This document shows, piece by piece, positions 52,911-61,507 of a stretch of 64,000 nucleotides of DNA. Every line of letters begins with the position of its first letter. Within the stretch, counting starts at the first letter, position 1. Under the pieces are notes generated by a model that searched no databases, had not been told where the DNA came from, and saw only the letters and a list, made by a program, of their open reading frames with translations. Both the position numbers and the translations under genes were made by a program. Origin of the DNA: Flammeovirga sp. SJP92. Its GTDB lineage: Bacteria; Bacteroidota; Bacteroidia; Cytophagales; Flammeovirgaceae. Location of the stretch: positions 248,001-312,000 of the forward strand of contig NZ_LQAQ01000111.1 of NCBI RefSeq assembly GCF_001583495.1. The letters are read 5' to 3'.

Positions 52911-53504
52911 ATGAGATTAATTCCAATAATTTTATTTATTACACTGTGTAGTACAAAGATATATTCACAGGTTAATTTTGAAGAACAGAAGAAAATTGTA
53001 AAAGTTTTTGAAAAGAATTTTAATTTAAAAAATCTAAATGATTACAAAACATTATTAGTGTCAATTAATAATGGTAATGATGTTCTCGCTATTTATAAGA
53101 CAAACGGTTATAAAATACTAAACGACATAAATATAAAATCTTTTAAATCGGTTTGGAATATTGGTAGAGGATATAATACTGTAACAAAAGATAGCCTTTA
53201 TGTGTTAATTCCAAATTTTAATGGAACATATTTAAAGTTAATTGAAGAGTTAGGAAAACAAAATAGCACAGTAAGTGAATATTTTGAATACATAGAAAGT
53301 GTGGGTGATTTTCCAGGACATATTGAAGGCTTGTTTTATTTATATGAAGATTTATCAAAAAAGGATAATAAACAATATAATGAAAATTTAAAAACGATAA
53401 TTAGTATTAACCTCATTAGAATTTTTTGTGATTTTTTCGAAGAAGATGAATACCCGTCTTCATTTCCAGATTATAAAAGGTTGTTTCATAATTTTAACGA
53501 TTAA
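52911..53504 (+). CDS. Hypothetical secreted protein, AT-rich
   Basis: 197 residues, not recognised. A signal peptide (about residues 3-19, LIPIILFITLCSTKIYS) is followed by Q-V-N-F. The rest is a mixture of charged and aromatic residues with many Lys, Asn and Ile, and ends in FPDYKRLFHNFND. Its A+T content and codon use are higher than those of eno and the branching enzyme, so it may be horizontally acquired or poorly conserved. No catalytic motif or domain is seen; it lies alone between the enolase terminator and the convergent branching-enzyme gene. Confidence 0.55.
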   Translation: MRLIPIILFITLCSTKIYSQVNFEEQKKIVKVFEKNFNLKNLNDYKTLLVSINNGNDVLAIYKTNGYKILNDINIKSFKSVWNIGRGYNTVTKDSLYVLIPNFNGTYLKLIEELGKQNSTVSEYFEYIESVGDFPGHIEGLFYLYEDLSKKDNKQYNENLKTIISINLIRIFCDFFEEDEYPSSFPDYKRLFHNFND

Positions 53505-53613
53505 ATCAAAAATTTTCTACAATAAATAGTATTTCACTTAATACTCATGTATTTCTCATAGTTAGTACCGTTAAGAGATACCTTCACAGTGAACAACTTA
53601 CCGAATAATGTAC

Positions 53614-53651
53614 AAAAAAAGCTGATTTGCACCATTACAGTACAAATCAGC
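53614..53651 (-). terminator. Terminator of glgB
   Basis: Arms gctgatttg (53621-53629) and caaatcagc (53643-53651) are perfect complements; a run of seven U follows on the minus strand. Confidence 0.85.
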
Positions 53652-53683
53652 CTTATATATTTTCATATTACAGGTAGAATTTA

Positions 53684-55711
53684 TTAATCTACTTTCTTTA
53701 ATACAACTGCTGTTCTATTGACATTGTATATTGATATATTTTTGTCTTCATCAGTGAAGAACTTACTTGAAGTATCTACACGGTTATGTCCGCCATATTG
53801 TTTGTCATCTGAACACAATACAATCTCATACGTTCCTTCATCACCAACATAGAATTTGTAATCAGGTAGTGAATTTGTAGGAGAGAAGTTGAAAACAAAA
53901 ACAAGGTCGCCTTTCTTGAAGCAGATGGTTTTATTTTCAGTATCCATATTCAATAAGTTGACAGCAGTGTGTTCTTGAAGCAGGTTGTGGTCTCTTACCA
54001 AGTGAACCATTGCACCATCAAAGTTATTTAACTTTTCATAGCGTAGAAAACCATTTTCAACTAATGACCATTGACGTCTAGCGTATTGGTAGCTCCAGCC
54101 ATTTCCTTCTCTTGGGAAATCAATCCACTCAGGATGGCCAAATTCATTACCCATAAAGTTAAGGTAACCTTCACCACCAAGAACACAAGTTAAGAAACGG
54201 ATAATTTTGTGAAGTGCAATACCTCTGTCTACAACAAGACTTCCACTTTCATTGTCCATGCCTGTATACATTTCTGCATCCATTAACCACATGGCAATTG
54301 TTTTATCACCTACAAGTGCTTGGTCATGAGACTCAGCATATGCAATGGCTTTCTCATTTGCTCTTCTGTTCAGCATTACGCTCCAAAGATCCCATACATT
54401 CCAGTTTTCATCTTGTTGCTCTTCAAGAATCTTTACCCAGAAATCTGGAATACCCATGCTCAAACGATAATCAAAGCCTACTCCGCCTTCCTCAGACGCT
54501 CTACTTAGACCTGGCATACCTGATACATCCTCAGCGATAGAAATAACGTCAGGCTTGATCTGATGGGCTACGTCGTTAGCTAATTGTAGGTAACGTACAG
54601 CATCTACATCAACGCCCATATTGAAGTAGTCATCATAACTACCAAAGCCAGCGTGACCATGATGGTGATACATCATAGAAGTAACCCCATCAAAACGGAA
54701 ACCGTCGAAGTGATACTCCTCTAACCAGTATCTAACATTAGAAGCAAGGAATTGAATTACTTCCCATTTAGCATAATCAAATAACTTAGAATCCCAATCC
54801 GGATGATCTCCTTTTCCACCAGTATGGAAGTATTGGTATACCGTACCGTCAAACTCATTGATACCTTCGTTGTGGTTTTTTACAGCATGTGAGTGAACGA
54901 TATCCATGATCACAGCAATACCCATAGAGTGTGCTGTTTTGATCAATTGTTTTAATTCCTCAGGTGTACCAAATTTGGAAGTTGCTGCATAGAAATTACT
55001 AACGTGATATCCGAATGATCCATAATAAGGATGCTCCTGAACAGCCATTAATTGAATACAATTGTACCCTAAATCTCTGACTCTTGGAAGAACATTTTCT
55101 GTGAACTCAACATAAGTACCCATTTTTTCTTCTTCCTGGGACATTCCAACGTGAGCCTCGTATATGATTGGATTCTTGATTGATGCAGTTTCGAAGTTAT
55201 CCCCCGACCAATCAAAGTTAGTCTCTTCTGTGAACCATAACTGTCCTTTGAAGTTAGGAGAATTAGGTTCTTGCACTACTCTAGTAATGTAAGCAGGAAT
55301 TCTATCATGATCACCTATCTGTGATAACACTCTTACTTTTACAAAACTTCCGTGCACAAACGTGTCTTTGTATTCATCTTTTGGAAGGAAAATCTCCCAA
55401 ACACCATCCCAATGCAGTGATCCTTCAATTTTTCTCAAAGGATGACTATCTCTATTCCAGTTGTTAAAGTCTCCAGTCAGATATAAAGCATGTGCAGCAG
55501 GAGCCCACTCTCTATACCACCAACCGTTGTTTGTTGCGTCGTAGTTAAAGCCTAGAAACTTATGAGCACCGGCGAATTCATATATACTACCATATTTATC
55601 ATTCAGGTCATTTTTAAGTTGCTCGAAGCTGTTTATTCTAGCATTAATCTCTTCAGTTTGTGGTTCCAACCATGGGTCGTCCTTAACTAGTTTTGGTAAT
55701 TTTGTACTCAT
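53684..55711 (-). CDS. glgB: 1,4-alpha-glucan branching enzyme, eukaryote-like GH13_8 type
   Basis: 675 residues. An N-terminal CBM48-like domain (FLGFNYDATNNGWWYREWAP, AHALYLTGDFNNWNRDSHPL) precedes a GH13 barrel. Key motifs are DIVHSHA, DGFRFDGVTSMMYHHHG (with the nucleophile Asp), AEDVSGMPG (acid/base Glu) and YAESHDQALVGDKTIA. The wording of those motifs (for example the YHHHG and MDAEMYTGM runs) is closer to the eukaryotic glycogen branching enzymes than to E. coli GlgB, which is ~730 residues with an extra N-terminal module. It makes alpha-1,6 branches in glycogen. No glgA, glgC or glgP gene is nearby. Start is the ATG at 55711. Confidence 0.93.
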   Translation of the reverse strand: MSTKLPKLVKDDPWLEPQTEEINARINSFEQLKNDLNDKYGSIYEFAGAHKFLGFNYDATNNGWWYREWAPAAHALYLTGDFNNWNRDSHPLRKIEGSLHWDGVWEIFLPKDEYKDTFVHGSFVKVRVLSQIGDHDRIPAYITRVVQEPNSPNFKGQLWFTEETNFDWSGDNFETASIKNPIIYEAHVGMSQEEEKMGTYVEFTENVLPRVRDLGYNCIQLMAVQEHPYYGSFGYHVSNFYAATSKFGTPEELKQLIKTAHSMGIAVIMDIVHSHAVKNHNEGINEFDGTVYQYFHTGGKGDHPDWDSKLFDYAKWEVIQFLASNVRYWLEEYHFDGFRFDGVTSMMYHHHGHAGFGSYDDYFNMGVDVDAVRYLQLANDVAHQIKPDVISIAEDVSGMPGLSRASEEGGVGFDYRLSMGIPDFWVKILEEQQDENWNVWDLWSVMLNRRANEKAIAYAESHDQALVGDKTIAMWLMDAEMYTGMDNESGSLVVDRGIALHKIIRFLTCVLGGEGYLNFMGNEFGHPEWIDFPREGNGWSYQYARRQWSLVENGFLRYEKLNNFDGAMVHLVRDHNLLQEHTAVNLLNMDTENKTICFKKGDLVFVFNFSPTNSLPDYKFYVGDEGTYEIVLCSDDKQYGGHNRVDTSSKFFTDEDKNISIYNVNRTAVVLKKVD

Positions 55712-55956
55712 TATTTTTTAGATGTGATAAACAAATAACACGAACGAAAGTACTAACATAGTCAATGTTTCGGACTTCTCAATTTAAGTGTATAAATTAC
55801 ATACTAATAATAAGTTATAAAATATTGTTAATCAATGCATTTCTTTGTTTTTCTCTGTGGGTTAACAATTCAGAAAACGAAAAATATTTTATTTTACAAT
55901 AAAGAAATACCAAATCTTTTTTTGTTACACGGAGGAAGTTTATTTTTTTTGCGCTT

Positions 55957-56604
55957 ATGAAAACACTAATTGCACCTTCAGTATTGGCAGCAGACTTTGC
56001 AAATTTGCAGAGAGATGCTGAAATGCTTAATGAAAGCCAAGCAGATTGGTTTCACATTGACATTATGGACGGGATGTTTGTTCCTAACATTTCTTTTGGA
56101 TTGCCAGTATGTGCAGCCATTAGCAAGCACGCTAAGAAACCTATGGATGTTCACTTGATGATTGAACAACCTGACCGTTATCTTGAAGATTTTAAGAAAG
56201 CAGGTGCAGATATGATTTCAGTACATGCTGAAGCTTGTCCTCATTTACACCGTACAATTCAAAAAATCAAGGAATTAGGCTTAAGAGCTGGTGTAGCTTT
56301 GAATCCACATACTTCAATTGATTGCTTGAGATACTTATTGCATGAGATTGATTACGTATGTATCATGTCTGTAAACCCTGGTTTTGGAGGTCAAAAATTT
56401 ATTCCGACTACTTATCAAAAAGTAAGAGATTTAAAAGATATGATCGATGAAGCGGGTGCAGAAGTTTTGATCCAGATTGATGGAGGAGTTGATGCATCAA
56501 ATGCTGCTAAATTGAAAGAAGCAGGTGCTTCTGTTTTAGTGGCAGGTAGCTATGTTTTTGGAGCGGAAGATCCAAAAGCAGCTATTGAAAAAATAAAACT
56601 GTAA
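55957..56604 (+). CDS. rpe: Ribulose-phosphate 3-epimerase
   Basis: 215 residues, usual length. APSVLAADFANLQRD, FHIDIMDGMFVPNISFG, MDVHLMIEQPDRYLEDF, VNPGFGGQKFIPTTYQKVRD, and QIDGGVDASNAAKL are the RPE TIM-barrel motifs with metal-binding His and Asp residues. It interconverts ribulose 5-phosphate and xylulose 5-phosphate in the pentose phosphate pathway. It is followed by a terminator and then aspartate kinase. The 245-bp upstream gap is AT-rich and holds its promoter but nothing else I recognise. Confidence 0.97.
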   Translation: MKTLIAPSVLAADFANLQRDAEMLNESQADWFHIDIMDGMFVPNISFGLPVCAAISKHAKKPMDVHLMIEQPDRYLEDFKKAGADMISVHAEACPHLHRTIQKIKELGLRAGVALNPHTSIDCLRYLLHEIDYVCIMSVNPGFGGQKFIPTTYQKVRDLKDMIDEAGAEVLIQIDGGVDASNAAKLKEAGASVLVAGSYVFGAEDPKAAIEKIKL

Positions 56605-56617
56605 AACAGAAAGGAGG

Positions 56618-56654
56618 CAAGAGTAATGAATGTAACATTCATTACTCTTGTTTT
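56618..56654 (+). terminator. Terminator of rpe
   Basis: Perfect 15-bp arms caagagtaatgaatg (56618-56632) and cattcattactcttg (56636-56650), a 3-nt loop, then tttta. Confidence 0.85.
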
Positions 56655-56678
56655 ATCACTATTACCAATAAATAACCC

Positions 56679-57953
56679 ATGCGTGTATTCAAATTTGGAG
56701 GAGCATCCGTAAAAAGTGCCGAAGCTGTAAGAAATGTTCAAAAGATTATTGGACAATATTCTGAACAGAAAGATTTAGTTGTGGTAGTTTCTGCTATGGG
56801 TAAAACAACCAACTTGATCGAAAGGGTTGTGTTGGATGTCATTAAAGGAGAACCTTTTGAACATCATATCGACGAACTGAAATCTTTTCACCTCACCATT
56901 GCGAAAGAACTATTTCAAAATCCTAAAGCTAGTATCTTTCAGCAAATAGAAAAATTAATTATTGATTTAGAGGGGAAGTTGAATCTCCGTTATTTTTCGG
57001 AGGAAGAACTGTATGATCAAACGGTTTGCTACGGTGAATTATTGTCCACTCATATCGTTTCAGCTTATCTAAATCAAGAACAAATACCGACTCACTTTCT
57101 GGATGCGAGAATCTACATTCAAACCGATGATAATTGGAGAGAAGGTAATGTAGATTGGACTTGGACAGAACGTATGATGAATGCGGATGTACCGAAATTA
57201 ATTGAAGAAAATGTAGTAGTTACACAAGGTTTTATTGGTGGGACGATCAACAATAAAACCACCACACTCGGGAGGGAAGGATCTGACTTTACTGCTGCCA
57301 TTTTTGCCTATTGTTTAAATGCGGAAAGCGTTTGTATTTGGAAAGATGTTCCGGGCATTATGAGCAGTGATCCTCGAAGGGTAGAAGATGTTACGCTTTT
57401 TCATGAGTTGCCTTATAAATATGCGGCTGAATTAACGTATTATGGGGCTTCTGTGATTCATCCTAAGACTATTAGACCTTTGGCATTAAAGAACATACCA
57501 TTGCATGTCAATAGTTTCTTAAATCCAGAGGAAAATGGGACAGTGATTGGTGATTTTGAGACTTCACCTACCTTGCCTTCAATTATCTTCAAAACCGATC
57601 AGACAATTATCAGATTTGAAGAGAAAGACTTTTTGAATGTAAGTAAAGGTGATTTAGGCTTAGTATTCAGTGAATTTTCAAAGATGAATATGAAAGTGAA
57701 TTTGATAAAAAATAGTGCACTTTCACTTTCTATTTGTACGAACAATGAGCCAAAGAAACTTCAGAAACTAGAAGAATTGTTCCAAGATAAATTCAATATT
57801 GAGATTGTGAATCAAATGGAGTTGGTGACGGTTAAAAACTACAAGGAGGACATCATTCAACAACTTGGAATTGATCTATCAAAAGTATATATGAGACAAA
57901 TTTCTTTTGATACACTACAAATCGTACTGAAGAAAGAGGATTTAGATCTTTAA
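56679..57953 (+). CDS. lysC: Aspartate kinase (monofunctional, ACT-containing)
   Basis: 424 residues. RVFKFGGASVKSAEAVRNVQ is the amino-acid kinase N-terminal motif. DARIYIQTDDNW, GFIGGTINNKTTTLGREGSD and FTAA match the aspartate-binding and ATP-binding loops, and WKDVPGIMSSDPRRVED is the family's conserved Asp/Pro loop. The last ~120 residues contain ACT-type regulatory repeats (KVNLIKNSALSLSICTNNEP). It phosphorylates aspartate, committing it to lysine, methionine and threonine synthesis. No homoserine dehydrogenase is fused. It starts 25 bp after the rpe terminator. Confidence 0.94.
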   Translation: MRVFKFGGASVKSAEAVRNVQKIIGQYSEQKDLVVVVSAMGKTTNLIERVVLDVIKGEPFEHHIDELKSFHLTIAKELFQNPKASIFQQIEKLIIDLEGKLNLRYFSEEELYDQTVCYGELLSTHIVSAYLNQEQIPTHFLDARIYIQTDDNWREGNVDWTWTERMMNADVPKLIEENVVVTQGFIGGTINNKTTTLGREGSDFTAAIFAYCLNAESVCIWKDVPGIMSSDPRRVEDVTLFHELPYKYAAELTYYGASVIHPKTIRPLALKNIPLHVNSFLNPEENGTVIGDFETSPTLPSIIFKTDQTIIRFEEKDFLNVSKGDLGLVFSEFSKMNMKVNLIKNSALSLSICTNNEPKKLQKLEELFQDKFNIEIVNQMELVTVKNYKEDIIQQLGIDLSKVYMRQISFDTLQIVLKKEDLDL

Positions 57954-58144
57954 TAACATTTTGGGTTTTAAATATATCCTGTAATCGATCCCTTTTTAAA
58001 GTCTTTGAAAAAGAGTTTTTTATCATAAATATTACTTTGTATTAACAAAAACAATTACCTATTTTTAATTCATAGAAGAAATTATTCTTTTATCTTTAAC
58101 CCCGAATAAAAAATACTTTTACATATTTATATTTAATCAGATAC

Positions 58145-58564
58145 ATGGATACAACTGCAATTGATAAAGCACTAATTGAAATTATTGAGAAGCGTAATCA
58201 ATTAAACGCATTATCTTATGAAGATGAGTCTTATGATGATATCGAGGATGAACTTCATGATTTAGAGGATGACTTTATTGATGAACATGGAGAGACATTA
58301 GAAGACATTATTGGTGACGTCCATGAAGATTTTTCTGTAGATACAGACGTATTATCTCCGTTAAGTTATATCGCTCAAAGTTATACGAAGACAGGAGACA
58401 ATGAAGTAGGTGCTCAGTTTGACTGTGATCACGGTCAAGGAGTTCCTGTAGAGGTGGATGACTTGGAGAGAAAACCAACAAAATTGGTGATTATTCCTAA
58501 TCCATTGAGAATTATTCTTAACGTGGATAGCAAGAATAGAAAGATCGTTTGGCAAAACAGCTAA
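58145..58564 (+). CDS. Small acidic conserved-type hypothetical protein
   Basis: 139 residues, not recognised. The N-terminal half is a predicted acidic coiled helix rich in Asp and Glu (YDDIEDELHDLEDDFIDEHG), giving a strongly negative protein. The C-terminal half is a beta-type domain with VGAQFDCDHGQGVPVEVDDL and TKLVIIPNPLRIILNV. It lies alone between aspartate kinase and dapA (transcribed the other way) with its own terminator. No signal peptide. Function unknown; the acid-rich N-terminus could be a protein-binding arm. Confidence 0.6.
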   Translation: MDTTAIDKALIEIIEKRNQLNALSYEDESYDDIEDELHDLEDDFIDEHGETLEDIIGDVHEDFSVDTDVLSPLSYIAQSYTKTGDNEVGAQFDCDHGQGVPVEVDDLERKPTKLVIIPNPLRIILNVDSKNRKIVWQNS

Positions 58565-58621
58565 ACTTATTTCAAGATATTTAGTACTGTTAAAAATAAT
58601 ATTTTAGCTAGTGCTTATAAG

Positions 58622-58652
58622 TCCCATAGGTTTTTACTTATGGGATTTTTTT
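58622..58652 (+). terminator. Terminator of the small acidic gene
   Basis: Arms tcccata (58622-58628) and tatggga (58639-58645) around a 10-nt loop, followed by seven T. Confidence 0.85.
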
Positions 58653-58670
58653 GTGCCTGAAAATTTGAGC

Positions 58671-58703
58671 ATAAAAAAACACCTCAACATAACGTTAGAG
58701 GTG
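58671..58703 (-). terminator. Terminator of dapA
   Basis: Arms cacctc (58680-58685) and gaggtg (58698-58703), extended by partial pairs, and a U-run on the minus strand. The two terminators at 58622 and 58671 face each other. Confidence 0.85.
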
Positions 58704-58727
58704 CTTATAGATGTGATTGTGAGTCTT

Positions 58728-59651
58728 TTATATCGCGTATTTTGCATCGAAGTTCGATACAAAAATTGATTTTCTACTTGAAATTTTAATTGCTTCATAC
58801 ATAGAAGAAAGTTTTTGTTCCAATTCCTCAGAACCTTCCACCAATGGAAGTCTAACTCTCTTGCCACAGATACCTGCAATATCTAATGCTAATTTGATTC
58901 CGACAGGGTTACCTTCTTCAAATAAAGCATCAGTGAAATCTAGCATCTCAGACATTTGCTTTGTTGCTAATTTAACATCACCGTTTAAAGCGTTTTTCAC
59001 AGTTGAACCAAATTCTTGAGGTAAAACATTACCCAATACAGTAATAACACCATTACCGCCAACACCAAGAATAGGCACTGTTAGTGCATCGTCTCCAGAA
59101 ATGTAAAGGAAATCATCAGGAGTACTGCTGATCACACGCATTGCTTGAGCAAGGTCTCCACCAGCATCTTTAACACCAAAGATGTTTTTGTGCTGAGAAA
59201 GTGTAACAATCGTTTCAACGCTCATGTTTACACCCGTTCTACCAGGAACATTATATAATAAAACAGGCAGAGGAGAAGCGTCAGCTATGGCAGTGTAGTG
59301 TGCTACAATACCCGCTTGTGTAGGCTTCACATAGTAAGGACAAACAGAAAGGATAGCATCTACCCCAGAAAGATCCCAAGTAGTTAGTTGTTCAACTACT
59401 TCAGCAGTGTTGTTACTGCCAATACCAAACATGATTGGCTTTTCAGTAGGATTGTTTGACTTTACAAAATTTAAAACCGCACGTTTTTCGGATTTGGATA
59501 AATTTGCACTTTCAGCTGTTGTTCCATTTACTACCCAATAGTCAGCATCCTTTGTGTGCTCTAAAAGTTTCTTTAAAGCAGGAAAATCTATCGTGTTTTC
59601 TGATGTGAATGGTGTCACTAATGCAATACCTTGTCCAATAAACGTTTCCAT
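58728..59651 (-). CDS. dapA: 4-hydroxy-tetrahydrodipicolinate synthase
   Basis: 307 residues. GIALVTPFTSENTIDFPALK is the N-terminal motif, followed by WVVNGTTAESANLSKSEKRA, PYYVKPTQAGIVAHY (catalytic Tyr), LLYNVPGRTGVNMSVETI and GVKDAGGDL with the Schiff-base Lys. It condenses pyruvate with aspartate semialdehyde, the first committed lysine/diaminopimelate step, downstream of aspartate kinase. The usual GTTGE is GTTAE here, and the next residues are ANL where many have ATL. A terminator lies ~25 bp after its stop; its start region has no partner gene. Confidence 0.95.
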   Translation of the reverse strand: METFIGQGIALVTPFTSENTIDFPALKKLLEHTKDADYWVVNGTTAESANLSKSEKRAVLNFVKSNNPTEKPIMFGIGSNNTAEVVEQLTTWDLSGVDAILSVCPYYVKPTQAGIVAHYTAIADASPLPVLLYNVPGRTGVNMSVETIVTLSQHKNIFGVKDAGGDLAQAMRVISSTPDDFLYISGDDALTVPILGVGGNGVITVLGNVLPQEFGSTVKNALNGDVKLATKQMSEMLDFTDALFEEGNPVGIKLALDIAGICGKRVRLPLVEGSEELEQKLSSMYEAIKISSRKSIFVSNFDAKYAI

Positions 59652-59807
59652 GATTATAAATTTATATGAATTTTGATGGTGTTTCTCTTTATATTTTACG
59701 AGAACAAAAATAAATAGATCTATTAATTGCTCAAATTTACAATAAAAAGAAAACCTTTTCGTAACAAGTTGTTATATTTATAACTTCAAGAATTTAAATA
59801 TTAGAAA

Positions 59808-60470
59808 ATGATAACAATTGCAGAGGCTGTAGAAGAGATTGTACGTAAATCTCCGTTCCTAGAAGAGGCGATCGTAGACGGTATTGTTAACTACACAGGA
59901 TTGGCAAGACAGATTATGCCAGAGGTGGAAGACAAGTTGATGAAAGATGTTCAAATCGGTGGTGTAGTGATGGCGATTCAGCGTTTGAGACCCAAATTAT
60001 CAAAGTTAGATATTGAACATGAAGTGCTCAATTACCTAAAGAAAATGGGTGAAATTATTGTCAGATCTGATTTAGTCGATTACACTTTTAAAAATTCACC
60101 AAGCTTGATCGGAAAGCAACAGGAATTATTGAGATCCATCCAAGGCGAAAAAGATGTTTTTCAGGCATCTTCAAAAGGGGTGTATGAAACCAACATTGTA
60201 ACCAGTAAAAAAATGCTGGATCAATTATTATCAATTTTTGAAGGAGAGGAGATCATCAGTAGAAAAGAAAATCTAGCATCTTTAACGATGAGATTGCCAC
60301 AGGACAATACTTCCGTTCCGGGTATCTATTATTATTTATTGAAAAAAATTGCTTGGGAAGGAATCAACATTGTAGAGGTAATTTCTACGACCAATGAGTT
60401 TACATTGATTCTTGCAAAACGTGATGTGAATAGAACTTTTAGTCTTCTTCATAACCTTGTGAATGATTAA
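59808..60470 (+). CDS. ACT-domain-like conserved hypothetical protein
   Basis: 220 residues, soluble. The N-terminal ~90 residues look like a winged or helical region (FLEEAIVDGIVNYTGLARQI and MPEVEDKLMKDVQIGGVVMA). The C-terminal half has the beta-alpha-beta feature of ACT domains: NTSVPGIYYYLLKKIAWEGI, NIVEVISTTNEFTLILAKRD. ACT domains usually bind amino acids, and the gene lies in a region with aspartate kinase and dapA, so a regulatory role in amino-acid metabolism is possible but not shown. It is followed 55 bp later by MsrBA. Confidence 0.6.
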   Translation: MITIAEAVEEIVRKSPFLEEAIVDGIVNYTGLARQIMPEVEDKLMKDVQIGGVVMAIQRLRPKLSKLDIEHEVLNYLKKMGEIIVRSDLVDYTFKNSPSLIGKQQELLRSIQGEKDVFQASSKGVYETNIVTSKKMLDQLLSIFEGEEIISRKENLASLTMRLPQDNTSVPGIYYYLLKKIAWEGINIVEVISTTNEFTLILAKRDVNRTFSLLHNLVND

Positions 60471-60525
60471 TTGTTATATAACTATCAATTAATACGATTT
60501 TACACCAAAACTAGAGCATCAAGCT

Positions 60526-61374
60526 ATGAAAAAATTAACACCCTTTGAAGAATGGGTTATTGTCAATAAAGGGACAGAAAGACCCAATACAGGAAAATAT
60601 AATTTACATTCAGAACCGGGAACTTATACTTGTAAAAGATGCGATGCTCCTTTGTACAAATCAGATCATAAGTTTGAGTCTTCTTGTGGATGGCCAAGCT
60701 TTGATGATGAGATACCCGGTGCAGTAGAAAGAGTTCCTGATGCTGATGGGCAGAGAGTAGAAATTCTTTGTTCCAATTGTGGAGGTCATTTAGGGCATGT
60801 TTTTGAAGGGGAACAGCTAACGCCCAAAAATGTTAGACATTGTGTGAATTCAGTGTCTATGAACTTTGAAGGAAATGAAGTCAAGAATCCCAAAACAGCC
60901 ATTTTTGCTTCAGGTTGTTTCTGGGGTACTCAATTTTATTTCTTAAGATGGAAAGGAGTGATTTCATGTGATGTGGGCTACATAGGGGGAACCGTTGATA
61001 ATCCTACTTACAAAGAAGTTTGTACAGGGCAGACAGGACATGCAGAAGCTGTAAAAGTAGTGTATGATTCAGATAGAGTTAGTTTTGAGTCACTGACCAA
61101 ACTCTTCTTTGAAACGCATGATCCTTCTCAAGTAGACCGACAAGGACCGGATATTGGAACACAATACCGCTCAGAAATTTTTTATATGGACGAGAAACAA
61201 AGGGAAGAAGCCATACTGTTGATTGCTCAGTTAAAAGCAAAAGGTTATGAAGTTGTGACAAAACTTACACCAGCAGAAGATTTAACTTTCTGGAAAGCCG
61301 AAGATTATCATCAAGATTATTACGAGAAAACAGCAGGCTTACCGTATTGTCATATTTACAAGAAAAAGTTTTAA
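60526..61374 (+). CDS. msrBA: Bifunctional MsrB-MsrA methionine sulfoxide reductase
   Basis: 282 residues. Residues ~1-118 are MsrB: KYNLHSEPGTYTCKRCDAPL and LCSNCGGHLGHVFE hold the zinc cysteines, and HCVNS has the catalytic Cys106. Residues ~122-282 are MsrA: FASGCFWGTQFYFLRWKGV has catalytic Cys131, then GYIGGTVDNPTYKEVCTGQT GHAEAV and the DPSQVDRQGPDIGTQYRS loop. The domain order B-A is less common than A-B. It repairs both R and S diastereomers of oxidised methionine. No signal peptide, so it is probably cytoplasmic; the recycling Cys of each domain is not fully assigned. A terminator follows. Confidence 0.94.
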   Translation: MKKLTPFEEWVIVNKGTERPNTGKYNLHSEPGTYTCKRCDAPLYKSDHKFESSCGWPSFDDEIPGAVERVPDADGQRVEILCSNCGGHLGHVFEGEQLTPKNVRHCVNSVSMNFEGNEVKNPKTAIFASGCFWGTQFYFLRWKGVISCDVGYIGGTVDNPTYKEVCTGQTGHAEAVKVVYDSDRVSFESLTKLFFETHDPSQVDRQGPDIGTQYRSEIFYMDEKQREEAILLIAQLKAKGYEVVTKLTPAEDLTFWKAEDYHQDYYEKTAGLPYCHIYKKKF

Positions 61375-61393
61375 ATTAAATCTGTAATTTTAG

Positions 61394-61436
61394 ACCCAAG
61401 TATTCGAGATAAAGAACTACTTGGGTTTATTTTTTC
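61394..61436 (+). terminator. Terminator of msrBA
   Basis: Arms acccaagta (61394-61402) and tacttgggt (61418-61426) are perfect complements, with a T-rich tail to 61436. Confidence 0.85.
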
Positions 61437-61454
61437 CCGAAGTATGATGAAATT

Positions 61455-61489
61455 GAGTTAAGAGTTAAGAGTTAAGAGTTAAGAGTTAA
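61455..61489 (+). repeat. Five-copy heptanucleotide tandem repeat (gagttaa)
   Basis: gagttaa is repeated five times without interruption (61455-61489). It lies 18 bp upstream of the ATG of the GH53 gene. Seven-base units are not a multiple of three, but the repeat is outside the coding frame, so copy number would alter promoter or leader spacing. Confidence 0.9.
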
Positions 61490-61507
61490 GAAGGTGCTCA
61501 TTAATCC

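Noticed and set aside
58589-58625. Small inverted repeat with agtact-like ends resembling a mini hairpin repeat
   Set aside because: Arms are ~17 bp and share only the agtac-like end and A-runs with the 160-bp element; too short and AT-rich to claim as a copy.
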